Numbered from the stretch's first letter, positions 18,746 to 28,233 are shown. The stretch is DNA of 64,000 nt from Flavivirga amylovorans (GCF_030540875.1 NZ_JAUOEM010000005.1:248001-312000), one strand, 5' to 3'. The notes: generated from the letters alone by a model not told the origin. Numbers and translations are program-made.

Positions 18746-20254
18746 ATGAAAATGTATAAAAATATTAAACAAATATTCATAGTAATTTTTGTTCTTATAT
18801 GTTTTGCTTGCAAAAATGAAAAACAAGAAAAGCAAACTTTAACTTTAGCAAAGCCCAGTAAAAAACAAATAGAATTTGCTGATTGGGAAGTTGGTGCTTT
18901 TTTTCACTTTGGATTAAACGTCTTTACAGGGCAAGAACATGGAGATGGCAAAGAACCGCCTTCTAAATTTAATCCAACAGAATTAGATGCAGAACAGTGG
19001 GTATTAACAGCCAAATCAATGGGAGCTAAATATGGTTGCTTAACGGTAAGACATGAAGGAGGTTTTTGCTTATGGCCATCTAAAACTACAGAGTATACCA
19101 TAGCTAATAGTCCCTATAAAGATGGTAAAGGAGATATAGCAAGAGAATTTGTTGAAGCTTGTAGAAAACATGGTCTAAAAGTTGGGTTTTATCATACATC
19201 TAGTCATGATGCCTACCATGCATTGAGTTGGTATAAAGGTGAAATAGGCTGGGGGAAAAGTAGAGATTCACTTGTAGAAATAGCTTTTAGAGATGAGAAA
19301 CTTAAATCTAAATATTTAGAAGTACAGATGGAGCAAATGCGAGAGCTGTTAACCAATTACGGTCAAATAGATTTTATGTGGTCCGACCATTGGGGAGCCC
19401 CAGGAAGTGAACATATTTGGAACCCCATTACAGATTTAGTTGCAGAATTTCAGCCTAATATGGTATTTATGGGACCGGAAACTTGGGTGCCAGGTAATGA
19501 ATCTGGACTTGTGGTATACCCCATGTGGAATGCTGTAAATACAGTTGACGGAACCAACTACACGCGTCCTGCACCTAATTCAAATGATAGTGCAGTTGAA
19601 AACGATTATGGATTGCTTGAAAACGAAGTTAGAACAGGACACCCTCTGGGGGAATTTTGGAGGGTTAGAGAATGTACTACACATTGGGCATTTCATAAAG
19701 GAGGTTGGTTTTGGCATCCAGAAGTAACACTTCCAAGAACTTTAAATGAACATATAGATTTGTATTACAGAACGGTTGGATTAGGGGCAAATACCATTAT
19801 TAATCTTCCTCCGGATGATAGAGGTTTAGTTCCTGATACCATTGTAGTTGCTGCAAAAAGATTTGGAGACGAGATTAAAAAGCGTTTTGCTAATCCTATT
19901 GCTGAATTAAGTGAAATCAAGAAAAGTGATATTGTAGAACTTACATGGAAAGAATCACAGGAAATTAATACCGTTGTTTTAATGGAAAATATTGCAAATG
20001 GACAACGCGTAGCAAAATATACTTTAGAAGCTTTTTTAGATGGGAAATGGGAAGAGCTAAAACCTGTCAATTATTTTCCAACCGCTAAGAAACCTTATAA
20101 TAAAATACCTGGTTATGAGACCATTGGTCATAAAAAAATTGACCGTGTAGAATCCATAAAAACGGATAGAATTAGATTCAAATGTTTAAAATCTATAGAA
20201 GGTACCCCTGAAATAAGAAAAATTCAAGTTTTTAAGTGTGAACCTTATAATTAG
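18746..20254 (+). CDS. Alpha-L-fucosidase (GH29) lipoprotein
   Basis: 502 aa. A signal sequence ends in a lipobox with Cys22 (VLICFAC), so the enzyme is a membrane-anchored lipoprotein. GH29 features run in order: GAFFHFGLNVFTG, QWVLTAKSMGAKYGCLTVRH, EGGFCLWPS, DIAREFVEACRKHGLKVGFY, and the expected nucleophile Asp214 in GQIDFMWSDHW. The C-terminal ~120 residues look like a beta-sandwich. It should release alpha-L-fucose from glycans. With the sulfatase remnant and beta-helix protein nearby, a sulfated, fucose-containing algal polysaccharide is a plausible substrate (inference). It looks intact although both neighbours are broken. Confidence 0.88.
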   Translation: MKMYKNIKQIFIVIFVLICFACKNEKQEKQTLTLAKPSKKQIEFADWEVGAFFHFGLNVFTGQEHGDGKEPPSKFNPTELDAEQWVLTAKSMGAKYGCLTVRHEGGFCLWPSKTTEYTIANSPYKDGKGDIAREFVEACRKHGLKVGFYHTSSHDAYHALSWYKGEIGWGKSRDSLVEIAFRDEKLKSKYLEVQMEQMRELLTNYGQIDFMWSDHWGAPGSEHIWNPITDLVAEFQPNMVFMGPETWVPGNESGLVVYPMWNAVNTVDGTNYTRPAPNSNDSAVENDYGLLENEVRTGHPLGEFWRVRECTTHWAFHKGGWFWHPEVTLPRTLNEHIDLYYRTVGLGANTIINLPPDDRGLVPDTIVVAAKRFGDEIKKRFANPIAELSEIKKSDIVELTWKESQEINTVVLMENIANGQRVAKYTLEAFLDGKWEELKPVNYFPTAKKPYNKIPGYETIGHKKIDRVESIKTDRIRFKCLKSIEGTPEIRKIQVFKCEPYN

Positions 20255-20434
20255 AAAAAGAGAATCTTTTTTAGTGATGTTAATGCCTTTGAAACTACTT
20301 TTAGGCATTTCACCTAGCGGTTTATTGTTAAAGATTACTTTGAACAAATAATCATCCCAATACAAACAAAATGACGACCTAAGCTACTGCTGAGTATTGT
20401 AAATAGGAACCTCTAAAAACGGATTTTCACTTAA

Positions 20435-21047
20435 ATGATAAAAAGACTTTAAAATTTGCAATTCTTTTGATTTGCATATCCAATGTTAGTTCCTCTCAAA
20501 GTAATGCAACAACCAGTACATTAAAGAAGCAACGTCCTAATATTATATATATATATATATATATAATGACAGATGGCCATTCTACAGGGGCAATAGGTGT
20601 TTATGGGCGGGGCGTTTAGAGAATTTAAACATAACACCTAACCTAGATAAACTGGCTCAAGAAGGAATGGTTTTCCAAAACTGTTTTGTAACTAATTCAA
20701 TTTGTACCCCTAGTAGAGCTTCTATTATGACAGGGCAATACAGTCAAACAAATGATGTATTGGATTTGTGGGGAGAGTTAGGTATTGAAAAACAATACCT
20801 GCCTATAGAAATGAAGAAACTAGGGTATGAAACGGCGACTATTGGTAAATGGCATTTACACAAAGAACCCGTTGAATTTGATTATTATAAAGTATTTCCA
20901 AATCAAGGCACTTATTTTGACCCAGAGTTTAGAGAAAAAGGAAAGGGAGATTGGCCAAACAATACCGTAACATCAAAAGGACACAGTTCTGATGTTGTTA
21001 CAGATAATGCTATTAACTGGATAGATTCTAGAACAGCAACAGAATAA
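20435..21047 (+). pseudogene. Broken S1-family sulfatase
   Basis: It begins MIKRL and is frameshifted at once into a signal-peptide-like FAILLICISNVSS. RPNIIYI then runs into a (TA)11 tract that shifts the frame before MTDGHSTGAIGVYG. A further shift near 20608 leads into ENLNITPNLDKLAQEGM. From 20667 the frame is clean and carries the formylglycine motif CTPSR (20703-20717) and the GKWHLH metal/substrate motif. The protein stops at about residue 200 of an expected ~500. Sulfatases of this type remove sulfate esters from algal glycans; this copy cannot make a working enzyme. No gene is seen in the 180 bp before it or the 236 bp after it. Confidence 0.8.
20544..20565. repeat. (TA)11 microsatellite inside the sulfatase remnant
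   Basis: Eleven TA units lie exactly where intact sulfatases read xPNIIYIMTD. Expansion of the natural ATATAT codons by slippage explains one of the frameshifts. Confidence 0.9.
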
Positions 21048-21283
21048 CCTCATAATCATTATTGAATTGAACAAATTGATACCAAAATTTGGGTTTTATT
21101 TCTACATGACATCTAAATATTTAAAGCAATTTTGGAAAAGCTTGCTGATTTAGGATTGATAGGTGGTGTTACCGATTAAGAAATAATAGTGGCTTTGTGT
21201 TTCTTATTGTTAAATAAATTCAGGAAAACATCAGTCATAATTTTGCAGGTGATTATTATCAAATTAAGCCAGTTTTTTACACT

Positions 21284-24271
21284 ATGAAAAAATACAAAAT
21301 AAAATTTTTAAGTATAATGTTATTAGCTTTTTTCTTTTGTCTAAAAGGGAATGCTCAAACAGAACTTTATGTAGCTACTGATGGGCTAGATACAAATAGT
21401 GGTACTATAGACAACCCACTGGCATCGTTATCATTTGCAGTTGAAAAATCAAGGCAGACAGGAGCAAAGACTATTTGGATTAGAAAGGGGCGTTATTATT
21501 ATGATGAGACTATTAGTCTTACTTCAGCAGACAATGGTTTGAAAATAAGTGGCTACGAAGACGAAAAAGTAATTATTGATGGGGGTACGCTTATTGAAGC
21601 AGGTGCTTTTAGCAGTGTTACAACAGATTTAGGAGGTCGAATCAAATCAGAAGTAGTAGGTAAAGTATATTCGGCTACAATAAATGATTCTGATTTGGCA
21701 GTATTGCTTAATAATAGATTCATGAATATCTCAGTAGATGATGTTATGGGTAGGTTGGCCAGGTTTCCTAATGAAGGTGTGGCACTTATGGATAAGTCGT
21801 TAAATATAGAAAATATAGAAACAAAAGGCGAAGAAGGAACAATAGAAAGCCCAAAAGGAGGAGGATTTAAATTAGATAGTTATTTTTCCTTTAATAATGA
21901 TGCATGGGAGGCCGAAATTCAACGAAATGGAAAGATTGATTTTCAGGGCTATATTTCGGCAGATTGGGCAAGAGAAAACGTGAATAAAGTAGCTACAGTT
22001 AAATATAATGGTTCTTTTATAAGAGGTACTAATGGTACAAGGTTTGGTATAAGTAATAAGAGTAGTTCACCAGGCCGTATTCATTTTGATAATATTTTAT
22101 ATGAGCTAGATGCCCCTGGAGAATGGTATTTTGATGATGTAGATAATGTATTGTATCTATATCCAGAAACAGTTCTTACACTAAATACAGAGGTTAGTGC
22201 TTGGTCTGGTAAAATGTTATTTGCAATGAACGGTGTAGAAAATGTAGTTGTAGAACGTATGACGATACAGAATATAAGTGATGGAACTAGGAATGACTCT
22301 GCTATTACTCTTAGAGATAATTGTAGAGGTGTTAACATCAATGGTGTAGTATTTCGTTATATTTCAGACCCTATGACTGCTGTAAGTATTTACAATGGAG
22401 AAAATAATAAAGTACAGAGCTGTGATTTTTTTGATATTGCAGGTGGCGGAAGATTGTATGGAGGCAGTTATAATAACAATTCTGTAAACAAAGCAAACAA
22501 TTCATGGGAGAATTGTCATTTCACACAGATATATTCAAAAGATTTTTATGGTAAAGCTTGTGGAGTAAGAGGAGCGGGAAATAGTCTCAGAAACAATTTA
22601 GTACATAATATCAATGGCCAGCCTTTTACCTATAAAGGCGTAGATCATGTTATTGAGAAGAATGAGGTTTTTAATGCACAGATAGAAGAGGGAGATGGTG
22701 CTTTCTTTTATACGGCACATGAACTGGCTGGATTTGGTAATGTATTTAAGCACAATTTTCTACACCATAATATGCAAATAAGAGGAGCGGTTATTAAAGC
22801 TGGTGTACACTCTGATGGAGGAGATGCAGGAGAAACTGTAATTGAAAATATATTTTATCGAACAGGAATGGGAATTAAACAGTCTTGGGCAGGTGGAGGA
22901 ATGTTTCAGAGAAACATCTTTATAAGCTGTATTAGTGGTATAAGAAATACGCCTCCGTCTAGTATTACTTTAGCACAGCAATATAACTTTTTTATGGATT
23001 TATTAGAAAGTGATCCATTGAATACAAATGGCGCTAGAAATGTTTTTGGAGTGATGTTACAAAATATTGGAATTCCTAATTGGGAAACAGGTATAACTAG
23101 ATATAATTGGCGATCGCGAGTAGATCCATTTTGGGAAAATAGACATCCTAGATTGGCTAATATGCTAAATGGTTATTTTAATAATAAAGAAATGGGAGCT
23201 TATGGTGCTACTTTTTCAGATAACTTTTTTTATGCTTCCTTAGGAGATGATATTGTAACACGTTCTAATCCAGATGTAAGTAATAATCAGCAAATCCCAA
23301 TGAGTGCCTTTAATGATCTTTCAACACTTAGTTTTAGCTACTCAGGATCAAAACCTGCAGATGCACCAAATATACCTTTTAATGAAATAGGGCTATATTT
23401 AGATGATTATCGTTGCGCTATTCCTGACAAAACAGTTTACAGAAAAGGTGTAAAAGATTATTTTGAGAATAGAAACCTAAAAGGGGAGCCTTATACAGCA
23501 GCAACTTATAAAGACTATTACTTTAATACAGGTAGACTTGTTTTATCTACGGTTCCCTGCACCGAGGAAATAGTCGAACCAAGCGACACGAGTTATACTA
23601 TAAAGGTAACCGGAGAGACCTGTCCAGATAAGGACAACGGGACAATAAAGATATTAGCAGAGGAACCGGGCAGCTATGAAGCGGTTTTAAACGAGGGAGC
23701 TGTTATTAATTTTAGTGATGAGTGGCTTATGGAGGACCTGGCACCGGGAAGCTATGAACTATGTATAACCAATACGGCCACAACGTTAGAACAGTGTTAT
23801 ACATTTAGTATAAAAGAGGGTAGCTCTGTAACGGGAAAAATGAGTTCAAGGCCCAATAAAGTGGATGTATCGGTTACAACAGGTACGGCACCTTTTGATG
23901 TTTATGTGAATGGGGCGTTTTCGTTCCAGACCAGCTCCAGGATATTTTCGGTAGATGGGGCTTATGGTGACGTTGTAGAGGTAAAGACCAGTGTGGGCTG
24001 TGAGGGAGACATGACAAAAACAATAGACGGCATATTGAAGGTTTCCCCCAACCCCACAAAGGGGGTTTTTGAAATAGTTTTGTCCATGCCATTGGATAGG
24101 GTTACGGTAGATATATACAATGTATATTCCCAATTGATATCATCAGGGGATTACGGAGTAAGTGGCGGCAAGGTGACATTGGATATAAACGAAAGTCCAT
24201 CAGGGATCTACTTTACGGTTCTGCATATAGGTAAAAACAAGACAAAAGCATTAAAAGTAATAAAGGAATAA
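21284..24271 (+). CDS. Secreted right-handed beta-helix protein with T9SS sorting domain (GH141-like)
   Basis: 995 aa. A signal peptide (MKKYKIKFLSIMLLAFFFCL) precedes a parallel beta-helix region (about residues 25-720) starting ELYVATDGLDTNSGT. It holds repeated coils of the type NNKVQSCDFFDIAGGGRLYG, then GNSLRNNLVHNINGQPFTYK. The layout resembles GH141 and related carbohydrate-active beta-helix proteins; the family call is tentative. A linker and beta domains (about 765-915) lead to a type A sorting domain (VSPNPTKGVFEIVL, ending KALKVIKE), so export by the type IX system is expected. From about 23560 the DNA is visibly less AT-rich and uses different codons, suggesting that the C-terminal module has a different origin. 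Confidence 0.75.
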   Translation: MKKYKIKFLSIMLLAFFFCLKGNAQTELYVATDGLDTNSGTIDNPLASLSFAVEKSRQTGAKTIWIRKGRYYYDETISLTSADNGLKISGYEDEKVIIDGGTLIEAGAFSSVTTDLGGRIKSEVVGKVYSATINDSDLAVLLNNRFMNISVDDVMGRLARFPNEGVALMDKSLNIENIETKGEEGTIESPKGGGFKLDSYFSFNNDAWEAEIQRNGKIDFQGYISADWARENVNKVATVKYNGSFIRGTNGTRFGISNKSSSPGRIHFDNILYELDAPGEWYFDDVDNVLYLYPETVLTLNTEVSAWSGKMLFAMNGVENVVVERMTIQNISDGTRNDSAITLRDNCRGVNINGVVFRYISDPMTAVSIYNGENNKVQSCDFFDIAGGGRLYGGSYNNNSVNKANNSWENCHFTQIYSKDFYGKACGVRGAGNSLRNNLVHNINGQPFTYKGVDHVIEKNEVFNAQIEEGDGAFFYTAHELAGFGNVFKHNFLHHNMQIRGAVIKAGVHSDGGDAGETVIENIFYRTGMGIKQSWAGGGMFQRNIFISCISGIRNTPPSSITLAQQYNFFMDLLESDPLNTNGARNVFGVMLQNIGIPNWETGITRYNWRSRVDPFWENRHPRLANMLNGYFNNKEMGAYGATFSDNFFYASLGDDIVTRSNPDVSNNQQIPMSAFNDLSTLSFSYSGSKPADAPNIPFNEIGLYLDDYRCAIPDKTVYRKGVKDYFENRNLKGEPYTAATYKDYYFNTGRLVLSTVPCTEEIVEPSDTSYTIKVTGETCPDKDNGTIKILAEEPGSYEAVLNEGAVINFSDEWLMEDLAPGSYELCITNTATTLEQCYTFSIKEGSSVTGKMSSRPNKVDVSVTTGTAPFDVYVNGAFSFQTSSRIFSVDGAYGDVVEVKTSVGCEGDMTKTIDGILKVSPNPTKGVFEIVLSMPLDRVTVDIYNVYSQLISSGDYGVSGGKVTLDINESPSGIYFTVLHIGKNKTKALKVIKE

Positions 24272-24278
24272 TAGAATT

Positions 24279-24995
24279 ATGAGGAAATATATATTAATAG
24301 CAGTATTTTCAGGATTGATAGCAACGGTATCATGTAGTGGGGGCGGAGATGACCCAGGCCCGGAGCCCAGGCCTGATCCAACATCAAACACAGCACCAGA
24401 GAAGCCTGCTTTAGTAGAACCAACGGATAATCAACTATGTATAGATAACAATTTGGTTTTCAAGTGGGGAGCGTCATCAGATCCGGAGGGGGATGCGGTG
24501 AAGTATACCATGGAGATATCAAAGAATACAGCGTTTACGGAGATTACCCATAGTTTTACAAACTTGAGCGCACTGACAAAGACAGTGCTTTTGGAGCATG
24601 ATGTTATTTATTACTGGCGGGTAAAGGCCATAGATAGCAAGAATGCGTCCAGTGATTTTTCATCTGTGTTCCAATTCTACACAGAAGGTTTTGGGGTAGA
24701 GAACCATTTACCGTTTCCGGCGAGCATACTTTCACCAAAGTTAAATGAATCGGTATCTGGGAGTTCCGTATTGTTGTCATGGGGAGCCACGGACGTAGAT
24801 GATGACACATTAACGTTTGATGTTTATTTGGGTACGAACAATCCGCCCGTAACAAAGCTTGTAAGCGACCATCTGGACAAGAGTTTTCAGGCAACATCCT
24901 TAACTGGCGGGACTGACTATTATTGGAAGGTAGTGACCAAAGATTCCCTTGGAGCCACTGCTACGGGGCAAATATGGAACTTTAATACCCAGTAA
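24279..24995 (+). CDS. Lipoprotein with two fibronectin type III-like domains
   Basis: 238 aa. The signal and lipobox end at Cys19 (LIATVSC), followed by a Gly/Asp/Pro-rich linker. Two similar domains follow (about residues 40-135 and 145-238), each with the pattern 'LxWxxxxDxxxDxxxYxxxxx' and ending in YYWRVKAIDS or YYWKVVTKDS, typical of fn3/SusE-like folds. It starts 7 bp after the beta-helix gene and shares the less AT-rich composition of that gene's 3' part, so the two travel together. Probable role: surface display or glycan binding. The stop codon lies at the edge of a disrupted neighbour. Confidence 0.75.
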   Translation: MRKYILIAVFSGLIATVSCSGGGDDPGPEPRPDPTSNTAPEKPALVEPTDNQLCIDNNLVFKWGASSDPEGDAVKYTMEISKNTAFTEITHSFTNLSALTKTVLLEHDVIYYWRVKAIDSKNASSDFSSVFQFYTEGFGVENHLPFPASILSPKLNESVSGSSVLLSWGATDVDDDTLTFDVYLGTNNPPVTKLVSDHLDKSFQATSLTGGTDYYWKVVTKDSLGATATGQIWNFNTQ

Positions 24996-25250
24996 AGATA
25001 CAACGCTGTTTTCATATTCGCTAATATTGATTGTATCAAAAGTTATTTTAGTATGTAATAGTTCATCCTTTGGCCGATTACTATGAGAATATACAATTTC
25101 TTCTATATCATATTTCTGAAAATTATTATATGGAGATGAGATATCAATATTGATTGCTTCAAATTCTAAGTTGTTAATGTTATTATCTTTGGAACATCCA
25201 AAAATAAGGATAGAGATAATTAATATTTGGACAATTTTCTTCATAATCAT
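24900..25250 (-). pseudogene. Lipoprotein gene truncated at the island junction
   Basis: It starts with MKKIVQILIISILIFGC and an S-K-D linker, a clear lipoprotein signal, and continues with normal-looking AT-rich sequence for about 80 residues. From about 24996 the reading frame is simply the antisense of the fn3 lipoprotein gene (ending SPAS), so the original 3' end is gone. No family can be assigned to the remaining part. Confidence 0.65.
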
Positions 25251-25365
25251 TTTAGTTTATTCAGTTCTTTTTTAAGGTTTTCATAGCCTAAATCGTAAGC
25301 CTGTATATTTGATTCTTTAGATAACTTGGACCCAATGATGTGAACCATTTTATATTTATATGAGA

Positions 25366-25419
25366 CTTTGAAGCGTGATTTGACTTTCGTCTTTGCAAAT
25401 TATTGTTTAACCAAAATCA
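25366..25419 (+). repeat. Right copy of ~54-bp direct repeat flanking the island
   Basis: It matches 17864-17917 at 51 of 54 bases in the same orientation. It is followed after 6 bp by a tyrosine recombinase-like start codon. The two copies bracket about 7.5 kb. Confidence 0.75.
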
Positions 25420-25425
25420 TTTAAA

Positions 25426-25506
25426 ATGAAAACAAAAAGCACCTTCACCATCATTTTCTTCACTAGAAAATCAATAATAATGTCAATAATAGTTTTTGTT
25501 TCATAG
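25426..25506 (+). pseudogene. Truncated start of a tyrosine recombinase gene
   Basis: 26 codons beginning MKTKSTFTIIFFTRKS, which matches the first strand of Bacteroidetes phage-integrase-type recombinases, then running into unrelated sequence and a stop at 25504-25506. The catalytic part is absent. Confidence 0.5.
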
Positions 25507-25531
25507 TACTGTCCTTAAATGTTGCCAACGT

Positions 25532-26412
25532 TTAGTGTAAGAAACGTAGGGTAGGTGATAAGCACTTTCTTTGGTTTATTACGTTTTCTTTCCAATCGGT
25601 TTTTAAATACTTCAAAGCATCTTCTAAAGCCTTTTTTGAAGTTTTAGGATTGAAATCTAATTCTTCTTTTGATTTACTAATATCATAATCTTGCTTTAAA
25701 CCATAGAACATATCGAGATAATGTCTCTGCAATAGAGGTTCTTTTCCTGTGAGTTTTACTATTAAATTCCATTAAACCTGCGACAGAGTATAATAAAGAT
25801 TTTGGTACTTTTTTAGGCATTTTTAAATTTAGCTCAGGATATAAGTCAGAAACTATCTTTACACTTTCTTGCAATGTTGTATGTTCCTCATTAGACAGAA
25901 TGTATCTTTTCCTATTTCTACCTTTGTTCATTGCTTTATATGTTCCTAAAGCCACATCTTTTACATTTACCTAATTTAAAGTTACATTGGTGTCTACTGG
26001 TATTTCTCCATTTAAAACTTGTAAAACAAGATTATTAGAATAACTTAATTTAAAGGCTATAGAACCAATCATAGCTGAAGGTAAGACCAAGACAGTTCTA
26101 ATATCATATTTTTTCCCTAATTCAAAAGCCAGTTTATCAGAATCATTTTTAGAATTATAATACCAATTTCTTCGATCTTTATTGTATCCATTGTCTACAT
26201 TGGCCAGTAACTTCGTAAAATCTAAACTCGCTACAGAACTTACATAAACGATATTCTTAACTCCGCATTCTTTTGCGATATCAAACACGTTTTGAGTTCC
26301 TTACATATTATTATTATAAATTTCAGTTTGAGGTAACTCCCTCAAATGCTTTTTTTAGAGATTTTCTATCGGTAATATCTGTTTGTGTCACTTCACAGTT
26401 TAATCCATTAAA
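25532..26412 (-). pseudogene. Broken NAD-dependent epimerase/dehydratase (extended SDR)
   Basis: Pieces in order on the minus strand are FNGLNCEVTQTDITDRKSLK, then a stop and an apparent deletion. GTQNVFDIAKECGVKNIVYV follows, then SSVASL with the catalytic-type YxxxK in NWYYNSKNDSDK. After a stop near 25970 comes ALGTYKAMNKGRNRKRYILS, and after a frameshift near 25735 comes LQRHYLDMFYGLKQDYDISK to the end. Together they cover most of a dihydroflavonol-reductase-like SDR, but the Rossmann GxxGxxG start is missing and at least three lesions are present. It is not functional. Confidence 0.75.
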
Positions 26413-26478
26413 TGGTTTCGTATTGTTGATTTTATAACGAATACACTTACGATAGTTAAAAATAAAGTTTTCATGATT

Positions 26479-27249
26479 TTATGTTTTATTAATTATTTGT
26501 TTGTTTGTTTGTTTGTTGTTTCGTTTTGTAAACGGAATTAGCATAGGTGTTTTAGATTGGTATGATTTGTAACGGTTCCCAAAATCTTTTTTCAAATCGC
26601 GTTCTTCAAAGAGCGTCCCTATAACAAAGTATGCTGTTAGACTAAGTGCAAATACTAAATGTGTAATTGTCATAGTTGGAGTTGCCCATAGCCCCAAAAT
26701 CCCTCCAAAATAAAGTGGGTGGCGTACATATTTATACAACCAGACAACTTTAAATTTAAGCTGTGTATATGGTTTGTTTTGAAGCTCTAAATAAGTTTGT
26801 CTAAGCCCAAATAGATCAAAGTGGTTGATTAAAAAAGAACTAATAAAAAGAATAGCCCATCCAGCGAAGAACAAGATATATATGGTATAAAACAGAACTG
26901 TATCTGGAGCAATGTCCCAAATGAGTCCACCCATAGGTTCCCATTGTAAAACTAAAAGGGACAATAATAATCCAGAGATTAGTACAAACGTACTGCGTTC
27001 AATAGGTCTTGGGAAATATTTCGCAAAAACATTTTTAAATGATTGTCGAGCCATGATGCTATGTTGTAATCCGAAAAGAGCGATTAATCCCAGGTTCTTT
27101 AATAAGGCAGGAAAAAATCCCATTTGAGGTGTTTGATCTATTGATATTTCGGGAATTAAATGGCTTACAGATGCTATCCACAATAGTAAAGATGCAAACC
27201 CGATAAGATAAGAGATAATTGAATACAAGAACATTAATACTTTTTTCAT
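26479..27249 (-). CDS. mddA: Methanethiol S-methyltransferase homologue (MddA family)
   Basis: 256 aa with about five or six membrane helices. Conserved signatures of the MddA group are visible: GLQHSIMARQSFK, RPIERSTFVLISG, INHFDLFGLRQTYLEL, YKYVRHPLYFGG (the SAM-binding RHP motif), LWATPTMT and EERDLKKDFGNRYKSY. Family members methylate methanethiol with SAM to give dimethyl sulfide at the inner membrane. The C-terminal tail (NNKQTNKQIINKT) is encoded partly by a (TTTG)5 tract at 26496-26515 and looks like an extension over the family end. It could instead be another isoprenylcysteine methyltransferase-type enzyme, but the motif set favours MddA. Confidence 0.75.
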   Translation of the reverse strand: MKKVLMFLYSIISYLIGFASLLLWIASVSHLIPEISIDQTPQMGFFPALLKNLGLIALFGLQHSIMARQSFKNVFAKYFPRPIERSTFVLISGLLLSLLVLQWEPMGGLIWDIAPDTVLFYTIYILFFAGWAILFISSFLINHFDLFGLRQTYLELQNKPYTQLKFKVVWLYKYVRHPLYFGGILGLWATPTMTITHLVFALSLTAYFVIGTLFEERDLKKDFGNRYKSYQSKTPMLIPFTKRNNKQTNKQIINKT

Positions 27250-27357
27250 GACATATTGATTTTAAATGATATGCCAAAAGTATTCTGAAACGGAAGCTAA
27301 GGGTTTTCTTAAAAGTTCAACTTTCTTTCTAAAAAGTTCAAATCAAAAAAATGTGGA

Positions 27358-28233
27358 CTAAGTAGCCAAATGAAGGTTTCGATATTGATTTGGAGGGTAG
27401 CTAAACTTGTGTTTAAAACTACTATTAAAGTGAGATGTGTTTTTAAAACCACTTTCGTAACACACTTCATTGATATTCAATTCTGAATTTTGCAACAAGG
27501 TTTTTGCATAGTCTAAGCGCATGTTAGTTAACCATTTACCTGGTGTTTCATTAAAGTGTACTTTAAAATCTCTTTTGAAGGTAGATAGGCTTCTTCCACA
27601 AAGACGTGCATATTCTTCCAATTGCAAATCATAATGAAAATTTTTCATCATAATATCATGAATGCTGGTTTTTTCAACTTGTCTTAAGGTATTAAAGAAA
27701 CTAATCAAATCTTGATTGCCCGGAGTTAGTGCAATATTAAACAGTAATTCGTTAAATTTTATTTCAACTAATTCTCTGGGGATATCACCGCCCATATCAA
27801 AATAGTTAAAAACAGATAGAAACAAGGAGTTTAATGAGTTGGTAACATTTATGGGAAAAATTTGATCGTAATGTTCTTTTGGGCTTGTAGATTTTATAAC
27901 TGATGCATTATTAGTTATAAAACGTCTTATAAAATCCTCAGTTATAAAAAAGAGAATAGTACAATAGTCTTCTTCAAAATATTGCTTTGTATTGTAAATG
28001 CCTTTTCTAATAAAAAGAGACTCTCCGGAATGTAATGGATATGTTTTGTTTATAGAAGTCCAATCCTTTTTTCCACTTATCACATATGTTATAAAAGGTG
28101 TATCGGTCCATAATTTGAATTTTTCAACTTCAATGGGACATTTGTATTCTACAAATAAATAGTCGTCACCAATTAATTTATTATTTTTTGGATCGTTTTT
28201 AAAGTATTTGAAAACATCGAGGGTCATACACAA
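27358..28233 (-). CDS. AraC family transcriptional regulator
   Basis: 291 aa. An N-terminal cupin-like sensor region (about residues 15-130; FITYVISGKKDWTSINKTYP) leads to a C-terminal pair of helix-turn-helix motifs (about 195-290; YARLCGRSLSTFKRDFKVHF, then NINEVCYESGFKNTSHFNSS). The ending FKHKFSYPPNQYR is typical. An internal ATG two codons in is an equally possible start. It lies 108 bp upstream of the mddA-like gene and is read in the same direction, so local control of that gene is possible but not shown. Confidence 0.9.
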   Translation of the reverse strand: MCMTLDVFKYFKNDPKNNKLIGDDYLFVEYKCPIEVEKFKLWTDTPFITYVISGKKDWTSINKTYPLHSGESLFIRKGIYNTKQYFEEDYCTILFFITEDFIRRFITNNASVIKSTSPKEHYDQIFPINVTNSLNSLFLSVFNYFDMGGDIPRELVEIKFNELLFNIALTPGNQDLISFFNTLRQVEKTSIHDIMMKNFHYDLQLEEYARLCGRSLSTFKRDFKVHFNETPGKWLTNMRLDYAKTLLQNSELNINEVCYESGFKNTSHFNSSFKHKFSYPPNQYRNLHLAT

